DNA of 12,577 bases, from assembly GCA_002315505.1 (NCBI GenBank), contig DCGX01000032.1:1-12577 (forward strand), given 5' to 3'. Of the stretch, positions 7,348 to 12,577 are shown piece by piece (within the stretch, counting starts at the first letter, position 1; every line of letters begins with the position of its first letter). The translations under genes were made by a program, and so were the position numbers. The stretch is from Ruminococcaceae bacterium UBA1767. Lineage in GTDB: Bacteria > Bacillota > Clostridia > Oscillospirales > Acutalibacteraceae. Under the pieces are notes generated by a model that was not told the origin of the DNA, searched no databases, and saw only the letters and a program-made list of their open reading frames with translations.

Positions 7348-8786
7348 TACTCAGAGTGTTGAATCATAAATTTCATTACGAAATGGAAAATCTTTGCAGG
7401 GTTTTCTATCCTTATGAAAAAATAAAGGTTGTTCACGATAATGAGGAAGAGGATGAGCTTTGCGTAATAACCGAGCTTGCAGACGAATATACTGTAAGAG
7501 TCGGTGCAAATATAAACGGCATAGCTTATGCTTTGGAAAAGACAGCCGCTGATGCTGACGATTGCGAACGTGAAATGGCAATATTGCTTTTTGATATTCT
7601 GTCAAAGGCTACGGGCTATGTGCCGAAGTGGGGAATACTGACGGGTGTGCGTCCGTCAAAGCTGATGAATGCACTCATTGATGAAATGGGCGAGGAGGAG
7701 GCGGTAAAATATTTTACCGAAAAACTGCTTGTTTCTGAGGCAAAAACCCATCTTGCACTTAGTGTGGCAAAGACGGAAGCTGAAATAATGAGCTTATCCG
7801 ATGAAAAATCGTTCAGCCTTTATGTTTCAATTCCTTTCTGCCCATCAAGGTGCAACTATTGTTCCTTTGTCTCACATTCAATTGCACAGGCAAAAAAACT
7901 GTTGCCCGAATACGTCGACAAGCTCTGCGAGGAAATAAGAATGACCGCCGAGGTCGCAAATGAGCTTGACCTCAGACTTGAATCGATTTACTGGGGTGGC
8001 GGCACACCGACAACACTCAGTGCTGAACAGCTTGAGCGAATCTGCAATGTGATTAACGAGAGCTTTGATATGTCACAGCTTCGTGAATATACAATTGAAG
8101 CAGGCAGAGCAGACACGGTAACACCCGATAAATTCAAGGCTATCAAGGCGGCAGGAGTCGGCAGAATCAGCATAAATCCGCAGACCTTTAATGATGATGT
8201 ACTTGTTTCAATCGGCAGAAAGCATACTGTTGCAGATGTTGAACGTGCATTTTCGCAGGCGAGGGAAGCCGGCTTTGATAATATCAATATGGATTTGATT
8301 GCAGGTCTTACGGATGATACGTTTGACAGCTTCTGCAACTCAGTTGACAGGGCAATTTCAATGAATCCGGAAAACATAACCTTACATACACTCGCGTTAA
8401 AACGCTCGTCAAATATAGTCACGGGCGGAGTGGATGTTGAAAGCGGAGAAACTGCAAACAGAATGCTCGAATATGCACAGAAGCAGTTTCTGTCAGCAGG
8501 ATATATTCCGTACTATATGTACAGACAATCACGTTCACTCGGCAATCTCGAGAATGTCGGCTGGTGCAAGCCGGGTTACGAGTGCCTTTACAATGTCTTT
8601 ATGATGGAGGAGTGTCACACCGTCCTTGCTGTCGGTGCAGGTGCTGTAACAAAGCTCAAAGATCCGTTTTCACGAAATATTGAGCGAATTTTCAACTTTA
8701 AGTATCCTTATGAGTACAATTCCCGCTTCGATACATTGGTTGAAAGAAAAAATACGATAAAAGAGTTCTACGAAAAAATATATTGA
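7344..8786 (+). CDS. hemZ: HemZ-like radical SAM protein (annotated family: coproporphyrinogen dehydrogenase)
   Basis: A 480-residue radical SAM enzyme. An N-terminal domain of about 155 residues contains WGILTGVRPSKL (96-107), a marker of HemZ rather than HemN/HemW. The radical SAM barrel follows with the [4Fe-4S] cluster motif C166-X3-C170-X2-C173, the SAM-contacting GGGTP (218-222) and IEAGR (251-255). The C-terminal half has YYMYRQ (390-395) and ENVGW (403-407), again HemZ-like. Family members are named oxygen-independent coproporphyrinogen III dehydrogenases, but many occur in bacteria with no full haem pathway, so the reaction in this organism is uncertain. The ATG at 7344 overlaps the previous stop as ATGA, with GAGGAGA at 7332-7338. 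It is the last gene of the first operon; no terminator hairpin follows. Confidence 0.93.
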   Translation: MILRVLNHKFHYEMENLCRVFYPYEKIKVVHDNEEEDELCVITELADEYTVRVGANINGIAYALEKTAADADDCEREMAILLFDILSKATGYVPKWGILTGVRPSKLMNALIDEMGEEEAVKYFTEKLLVSEAKTHLALSVAKTEAEIMSLSDEKSFSLYVSIPFCPSRCNYCSFVSHSIAQAKKLLPEYVDKLCEEIRMTAEVANELDLRLESIYWGGGTPTTLSAEQLERICNVINESFDMSQLREYTIEAGRADTVTPDKFKAIKAAGVGRISINPQTFNDDVLVSIGRKHTVADVERAFSQAREAGFDNINMDLIAGLTDDTFDSFCNSVDRAISMNPENITLHTLALKRSSNIVTGGVDVESGETANRMLEYAQKQFLSAGYIPYYMYRQSRSLGNLENVGWCKPGYECLYNVFMMEECHTVLAVGAGAVTKLKDPFSRNIERIFNFKYPYEYNSRFDTLVERKNTIKEFYEKIY

Positions 8787-8811
8787 TAACAAAGGAAAAT
8801 TGTGCTAAAAT
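8783..8811 (+). promoter_or_regulatory. Vegetative promoter for the flippase-mazG-hup block, overlapping the hemZ stop codon
   Basis: TTGATA (8783-8788) and TAAAAT (8806-8811) are separated by exactly 17 bases, and TGC directly before the -10 makes it an extended -10 promoter. The -35 element includes the hemZ TGA codon. Transcription would start near 8818, just ahead of the GGAGG at 8829-8833. With no terminator after hemZ, read-through from upstream is also likely. Confidence 0.7.
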
Positions 8812-8840
8812 TTTTCTAATAATGGTTTGGAGGAATATCA

Positions 8841-10613
8841 GTGGCAAAAGGAAACAAGAAGCAATCACTGCTTAACGGCGCATTTGTTCTCGTCGTTGCA
8901 ACGGTGCTTGTTAAGATAATAGGTGCGCTGTTTAAGATACCCTTGTCAATGCTAATCGGTGAGGTCGGCAGAGGCTATTTCAGTACGGCGTATGATATTT
9001 ATACTCCGCTTTATTCAATTTCAATGGCAGGCTTGCCTGTTGCGGTTTCACGTATGGTTGCAAAGGAGCGTTCTCTCGGCAACTTCCGTGATGTACGAAT
9101 GATAAGACGGGTTGCAAGAAGATTGTTCTTGCTTACGGGTGCAATTGGTACAATAATTATGATTGCTATTGCATATCCGTATTGTAAGATTGTTGCAAGC
9201 ACACAGAATATTTATTGTGTTCTTGCTATTGCTCCGTCAATTTTCTTCTGCTGTTGTATGTCTACATATCGTGGATATTATGAAGGACTTCAGAATATGG
9301 TTCCAACAGCGGTTTCGCAGGTTATTGAAGCTCTTAGTAAGCTCGTTCTCGGACTCGGTGTTACCTATGCTTATCTGAAAATTCAGATTTCAAACTATAA
9401 TAATCAGAAGCCGATTATGGGCACTGTATACACAACAAAGTCAGAAGCTCTTGCGGCAATATATCCGTATGCCGCCGCAACGGCAATTTTAGGTGTTACG
9501 ATTGGTACTGTGCTTGGATTTGTATTTCTCGCCATTCGTCATAAGATAGTCGGTGACGGAATCACGAAATCGGACCTTGCAAATTCAAAGACTCCCGAAA
9601 ACAGCAAGGCTATTGCAAAGACAATTATAATGACAGCTCTTCCGATTGCGCTGAGCTCACTTGTTCTCAATGTTTCCAACATCATTGATGCCGCTACAAT
9701 TCAGAATCGACTTAAATATGCTTTTGAAAAAGCACCTGATATATTATATGCACTTTACGGTGACCAGTTCAGAACGGCGAACGTTTCCGATTCGCAGGTT
9801 GTAACATATCTTTATGGTATTTATAACGAAACACTTGATTTTAAAAATCTTGTTCCGACGATTACAATGACTCTCGGTATCAGCGCGATTCCTATCCTGT
9901 CTGCCGCATGGGCAAGAAAGGATAATAAGGAAATCAAGGTGACTGTTGAGTCGGTTATCCGTGTTACAATGCTTATTGCACTGCCGGTAGGCTTCGGTAT
10001 TGCCGCAGTATCATATCCGATTCTTAATATGTTCTATTCCGATGCGGCTGCTTCAATCGGTTCAAAGATATTAACCGTCAGCGGATTTGCTATTTTCCTG
10101 TTCTCGGCTTCTTCACCGATTACAAATATGCTTCAGGCACTCGGAAGAACGGACATTCCTCTTAAGTCACTTTGTGTCGGTGCTGTTGTAAAGATTATCT
10201 TCAATTTTATTCTTATCGGAAATCCACACATTAATATCAACGGTGCACCATACAGCTCAATAGCATGCTATGTGGTTGTTGTATTGATTAACTTCATATG
10301 CATACTGAAAATCACTAATGTTAAGATTGATTATAAGTCGGTATTTATCAAGCCGCTAATCTGTTCGGCAATAACCTTTGTTGTGGCTTTTGCAACATTC
10401 AGAGTATTTGACAAGGTGCTCGGTAACTTCGGTGACAGTGAGAATATGATTAACGGAAGCTCAATTTCACTTGTTATTGCGGTTCTTGCTGCAGGAATAG
10501 CATATGTTATTTCTCTTCTTTTGCTCAAGGGTATTTCAAAGGATGACCTTCTTATGATTCCTAAGGGAGAAAAAATTGCAAAAAGACTTGAAAAATATGG
10601 ATTTTTAGGTTAA
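8841..10613 (+). CDS. Polysaccharide/lipid flippase of the MOP superfamily (SpoVB/YabM-like)
   Basis: A 590-residue integral membrane protein with about 14 hydrophobic segments, the first at roughly 13-35, and no cleavable signal. It belongs to the Wzx/MurJ/SpoVB group that flips lipid-linked sugars, including peptidoglycan precursors, across the membrane. Typical marks are FKIPLSMLIG (31-40), the cytoplasmic STYRGYYEGLQNM (141-153), the MLQALGRTDIPLK stretch (430-442) and the ending LLKGISKDDLLMIPKGE. Synteny with mazG, rqcP, yabP and yabQ equates it with Bacillus yabM. It is longer than the usual 510-550 residues because of extra hydrophilic loops near 180-205 and 286-325. The GTG at 8841 has GGAGG at 8829-8833. 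A role in sporulation cortex or in growth cannot be separated from sequence. Confidence 0.92.
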   Translation: MAKGNKKQSLLNGAFVLVVATVLVKIIGALFKIPLSMLIGEVGRGYFSTAYDIYTPLYSISMAGLPVAVSRMVAKERSLGNFRDVRMIRRVARRLFLLTGAIGTIIMIAIAYPYCKIVASTQNIYCVLAIAPSIFFCCCMSTYRGYYEGLQNMVPTAVSQVIEALSKLVLGLGVTYAYLKIQISNYNNQKPIMGTVYTTKSEALAAIYPYAAATAILGVTIGTVLGFVFLAIRHKIVGDGITKSDLANSKTPENSKAIAKTIIMTALPIALSSLVLNVSNIIDAATIQNRLKYAFEKAPDILYALYGDQFRTANVSDSQVVTYLYGIYNETLDFKNLVPTITMTLGISAIPILSAAWARKDNKEIKVTVESVIRVTMLIALPVGFGIAAVSYPILNMFYSDAAASIGSKILTVSGFAIFLFSASSPITNMLQALGRTDIPLKSLCVGAVVKIIFNFILIGNPHININGAPYSSIACYVVVVLINFICILKITNVKIDYKSVFIKPLICSAITFVVAFATFRVFDKVLGNFGDSENMINGSSISLVIAVLAAGIAYVISLLLLKGISKDDLLMIPKGEKIAKRLEKYGFLG

Positions 10614-10625
10614 AATGGTAGTACT

Positions 10626-11432
10626 ATGGTGACAAATTTCAAAATAAAAGATTATTATAAATTTTATGATCTCGTAGATATTCTCAAGGAGCTTCGTTCG
10701 GAGAACGGATGCCCGTGGGACAGGGTACAGACTCATGAGAGCATCAAGAAAAATCTCATTGAGGAAACCTACGAAACTATTGAGGCCATTAATAAGCAGA
10801 ATCCCGAAATGCTTCGTGAGGAGCTGGGTGATATGCTCATGCAGGTCATCTTTCACGCACAGATTGAGGATGAGCAGGGCAACTTCAATATCGATGATGT
10901 TGCCGATGAAAACTGCAAAAAGCTCATTGAAAGACATCCTCACGTTTTCGGTGAAGTTCAGGCGGATACAGTTGATGCCGTTCTCACTAATTGGGATGCA
11001 ATCAAGCGAAAGAGTAAAGGACAGAAATCCACCTCCGAGGCGATTGATTCAGTTCCTCGTGAGCTGCCTGCATTGATGAGAGCGCAGAAGATTCAGTCTA
11101 AGGCGGCTAAGGCGGGCTTTGACTGGGATGAAATAGGCGGAGCTATTGATAAGCTCTATGAGGAAATCGGAGAGCTTAAGGAAGCCATCGGCAATAAGGA
11201 CGAAATTAACATTAATGAGGAGCTTGGCGATGTTCTTTTCTCGGTTGTTAATGTTTCCCGATTTGCAGATGTGGATTCCGAAGAGGCTCTTACCGCTTCA
11301 ACGGACAAGTTTGTTTCAAGATTTAAGATTGTTGAAAAGCTTGCAAAGGAAAGAAGCATTGATATGAAAAATTCACCGCTTTCTGTTCTCGATCAGCTTT
11401 GGGACGAAGCAAAAGCAACCGAAAAGAAATAA
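10626..11432 (+). CDS. mazG: Nucleoside triphosphate pyrophosphohydrolase MazG (two-domain)
   Basis: A 268-residue all-alpha NTP pyrophosphohydrolase that converts non-canonical or excess (d)NTPs to NMP and pyrophosphate, cleaning the nucleotide pool. Both tandem MazG domains keep their magnesium-binding EEXXE/EEXXD helices: EETYE (46-50) with EELGD (65-69), and EEIGE (179-183) with EELGD (198-202). GCPWDRVQTHESIKK (28-42) is the classic N-terminal signature. In Bacillus the neighbour of the yabM flippase is YabN, which has an extra N-terminal tetrapyrrole-methylase domain; here that domain is missing. The ATG at 10626 lacks a clear ribosome binding site, and a five-codon frame (10615-10632) overlaps it, so translation may depend on re-initiation after the flippase gene. 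Confidence 0.95.
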   Translation: MVTNFKIKDYYKFYDLVDILKELRSENGCPWDRVQTHESIKKNLIEETYETIEAINKQNPEMLREELGDMLMQVIFHAQIEDEQGNFNIDDVADENCKKLIERHPHVFGEVQADTVDAVLTNWDAIKRKSKGQKSTSEAIDSVPRELPALMRAQKIQSKAAKAGFDWDEIGGAIDKLYEEIGELKEAIGNKDEININEELGDVLFSVVNVSRFADVDSEEALTASTDKFVSRFKIVEKLAKERSIDMKNSPLSVLDQLWDEAKATEKK

Positions 11433-11498
11433 GGTTGCATAAACTATGGAATATGTAACACTGATGTGTTTCATAATATAAAATTTGGAGGAATTACA

Positions 11499-11771
11499 AT
11501 GAACAAAACAGAACTCATTGCTGCAGTTGCAGCTAAGGGCGAACTCGATAAGAAGGTTGCTGAGAAGGCAGTAAACGCTGTTTTCGGTGCACTTACAGAT
11601 GCACTTAAGGATGGCGACAAGGTTCAGCTTATCGGTTTCGGTACTTTTGAGGTTAGAGAGCGTGCAGAGAAGACTGCTCGTAATCCGAGAACAGGTGAAT
11701 CAATGGTTGTTCCTGCTTCTAAGGTTCCTGCATTTAAGGCTGGTAAGGCTCTTAAAGACGCTATCAAATAA
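11499..11771 (+). CDS. hup: DNA-binding protein HU
   Basis: A 90-residue HU-family protein, the standard length, which bends and compacts DNA as a homodimer in the nucleoid. The diagnostic signature GFGTFEVRERAEKTARNP (46-63) is present, with P63 at the tip of the beta arm that intercalates between base pairs and RNPRTGE (61-67) around it. The chosen ATG at 11499 is 7 bases after a strong GGAGG (11487-11491); the frame stays open for 11 more codons upstream but these show no HU sequence. Lysine-rich termini and codon choice (many GCT, AAG, GGT) suit high expression. The 66-base gap before it may hold a promoter, but I find no convincing -35/-10 pair. A hairpin follows. Confidence 0.97.
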   Translation: MNKTELIAAVAAKGELDKKVAEKAVNAVFGALTDALKDGDKVQLIGFGTFEVRERAEKTARNPRTGESMVVPASKVPAFKAGKALKDAIK

Positions 11772-11789
11772 TTAAGACTTTAATCTCAA

Positions 11790-11823
11790 TGCGGCAGGGC
11801 TTATGTCCTGCCGCAGGCATTTT
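11790..11823 (+). terminator. Hairpin after hup, weak intrinsic terminator or attenuator
   Basis: A nine-pair GC-rich stem (11790-11798 with 11807-11815; arms TGCGGCAGG and CCTGCCGCA) closes an eight-base loop. Only a TTTT at 11820-11823 follows, after a GGCA spacer. This is likely to stop or stabilise part of the abundant hup message while letting some transcripts continue into rqcP, whose ribosome binding site (11825-11830) lies just outside the stem. Confidence 0.65.
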
Positions 11824-11834
11824 CGGAGGGTACT

Positions 11835-12074
11835 ATGCGACTTGATAAGTATTTAAAGGTTTCAAGAGTTATCAAAAGAAGAACTATTGCAAATGAGGTT
11901 TGCGATGCAGGCCATGTGGTTGTAAACGGTAAGGTTGCAAGAGCCTCATATGACGTTAAGGAAAACGATATTATCGAAGTCACAATGGGCTCAAATACCA
12001 CTAAATTTCAGGTAACAAAGGTTACCGAGCACGCTACAAAAGATGACGCGTCGCTCATGTACAAAATTCTGTAA
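11835..12074 (+). CDS. rqcP: S4-domain RNA-binding protein RqcP (YabO / Hsp15 family)
   Basis: A 79-residue basic protein made almost entirely of one S4 RNA-binding domain: MRLDKYLKVSRVIKRRTIA (1-19) is the S4 alpha-helical face and GHVVVNGKVARASYDVKEND (26-45) the following turn and strands. In Bacillus, RqcP binds 50S subunits with a peptidyl-tRNA stuck in them and works with RqcH to add alanine tails that mark stalled nascent chains. Length, motifs and location between mazG/hup and yabP-yabQ all support this ortholog rather than the longer heat-shock Hsp15. The ATG at 11835 follows GGAGGG (11825-11830). It is bounded by hairpins on both sides. Confidence 0.92.
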   Translation: MRLDKYLKVSRVIKRRTIANEVCDAGHVVVNGKVARASYDVKENDIIEVTMGSNTTKFQVTKVTEHATKDDASLMYKIL

Positions 12075-12086
12075 TATAACTTTATT

Positions 12087-12118
12087 TCACCTCATAATTA
12101 TTTTATGAGGTGATTTTT
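12087..12118 (+). terminator. Strong hairpin plus T-run that contains the yabP ribosome binding site
   Basis: An 11-pair stem (12087-12097 with 12103-12113; arms TCACCTCATAA and TTATGAGGTGA) with a five-base TTATT loop is followed by TTTTT (12114-12118). This has the form of an intrinsic terminator for rqcP. The 3' arm includes GAGGTGA, the ribosome binding site of yabP, and the T-run touches the yabP ATG at 12119. It may therefore act as terminator, as a translational block for read-through RNA, or both. Confidence 0.75.
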
Positions 12119-12385
12119 ATGCCCGAAAATAATGCTGTGAGTGACGTTATCGTAGAAAGCCGAAGGAAAGCAATTCTCACGGGAATATCGGATGTTGAGA
12201 GCTTTGATGAGCAGGAAATACTTGCAAGCGGTGCGTGCGGAGATATAACTATTCGGGGTAGTGAGCTGAAAATCTGCCGCCTTTGTGTGGAAACAGGGGA
12301 TATGACCGTCGAGGGTAAAATTGACAGCGTCAGCTACGATGATGTTAAATCGAATAAAGGAATTCTCGGCAGGATATTCGGATGA
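12119..12385 (+). CDS. yabP: Sporulation protein YabP
   Basis: An 88-residue YabP/YqfC-family protein. Recognisable features are the early RRKAILTGISDVESFDEQEI stretch (16-35), which is the family core, and the ending VEGKIDSVSYDD...GILGRIFG, which closely resembles Bacillus YabP. YabP is a mother-cell protein required for spore formation and associated with cortex or coat steps; its biochemistry is unknown. The chosen ATG at 12119 is 5 bases after GAGGTGA (12107-12113). An in-frame GTG at 12110 lies inside that ribosome site and is unlikely to be the start. The stop codon overlaps the yabQ ATG (ATGA), so the two are probably translated together. Confidence 0.92.
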   Translation: MPENNAVSDVIVESRRKAILTGISDVESFDEQEILASGACGDITIRGSELKICRLCVETGDMTVEGKIDSVSYDDVKSNKGILGRIFG

Positions 12386-12577
12386 ATTATCTTCCGTCGC
12401 ATGAATTTCAGCTTCAGGGCTTTTTGTACTCAATATTGCTGGGCTTCATTTTAAGTACGGCTTACGATATCCTGAAAATCGTTTTCTTTCTTATAACTCT
12501 GAAAAGAAATAAATTAACAAACATCCGTGATGTAATTTTCTCTGTAATTTCTTTATTTGCAACATTTATTTACCTTC
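12382..12577 (+). CDS. yabQ: Spore cortex biosynthesis protein YabQ (5' part only, runs off the right edge)
   Basis: The first 65 residues are visible, starting MNYLPSHEFQLQGFLYSILLG. A first hydrophobic segment spans about 13-40 and contains the conserved G...YD pattern (G21, Y26-D27), followed by a basic loop (KRNKLTNIRD, 41-50) and the start of a second hydrophobic segment. This is the normal layout of YabQ, a multi-pass membrane protein made in the mother cell and needed for cortex formation in Bacillus. The identification rests on this pattern plus position after yabP with an ATGA overlap. In Bacillus divIC comes next, which would lie beyond the edge. Confidence 0.9.
   Translation, partial: MNYLPSHEFQLQGFLYSILLGFILSTAYDILKIVFFLITLKRNKLTNIRDVIFSVISLFATFIYL

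Noticed and set aside
7988..8422. Minus-strand open frame of 144 codons within hemZ
   Set aside because: It is the antisense shadow of the radical SAM domain; low-complexity serine/leucine-rich sequence and no start signals.
11457..11470. Inverted repeat AACAC-TGAT-GTGTT upstream of hup as an operator
   Set aside because: Only five base pairs; a match of this size is expected by chance and there is no second copy or known binding consensus.
11455..11482. Possible hup promoter GTAACA / TATAAA with a 16-base spacer
   Set aside because: Transcription would start inside the hup ribosome binding site, and the -35 match is poor.
1..12577. CRISPR array, tRNA/rRNA genes, transposase, prophage or toxin-antitoxin module
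   Set aside because: No regularly spaced repeats, no RNA gene signatures and no matching protein motifs were seen; nearly all sequence is taken up by recognisable chromosomal genes. MazG here is the pyrophosphohydrolase alone, with no MazE/MazF beside it.

Overview
This window looks like chromosomal DNA from a spore-forming, low-to-mid GC Firmicute. I infer a clostridial, Oscillospiraceae/Ruminococcus-like bacterium. The grounds are the spore genes (cotJABC, yabP, yabQ), Firmicute gene order, strong AAGGAG/GGAGG ribosome binding sites and a single bifunctional Rel. The species cannot be fixed from the sequence alone. Every large open frame is intact. I see no rRNA, tRNA, CRISPR array, insertion sequence or prophage gene.

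Layout. On the minus strand at the left edge (1-668) is the cotJA-cotJB-cotJC spore coat operon, with cotJC cut by the window edge. A 172-base divergent intergenic region (669-840) separates it from the plus-strand block. It carries a good extended -10 vegetative promoter (766-794) facing right and a sigma-E-like -10 element facing cotJ. Block 1 (841-8786) is one tightly packed operon: a GT-B glycosyltransferase, recJ, rel (bifunctional (p)ppGpp synthetase/hydrolase), dtd, a metallo-beta-lactamase-fold hydrolase and hemZ. Its gene junctions are either 1-4 base overlaps or gaps of 14-15 bases. A second promoter overlaps the hemZ stop codon and opens Block 2 (8841 to the right edge): a SpoVB/YabM-like flippase, mazG, hup (HU), rqcP (YabO-type S4 protein), yabP and yabQ, with yabQ cut by the edge. 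Block 2 follows the Bacillus yabM-yabN-yabO-yabP-yabQ order, with hup inserted and the YabN methylase domain missing.

How the parts fit. Block 1 combines DNA repair (RecJ), nutrient-stress signalling (Rel), translation quality control (Dtd) and redox/tetrapyrrole-type chemistry (MBL hydrolase, HemZ). Block 2 combines envelope lipid flipping, nucleotide-pool cleaning, nucleoid packaging, ribosome rescue and spore formation. Two hairpins flank rqcP: a weak terminator-like stem after hup, and a strong stem whose 3' arm contains the yabP ribosome binding site and whose T-run abuts the yabP start codon.

I do not see an undescribed system in the sense of a new defence or mobile module. The most interesting points are the yabP hairpin, the glycosyltransferase heading the recJ-rel operon, and the altered content of two otherwise conserved clusters (no apt, short MazG, enlarged flippase).
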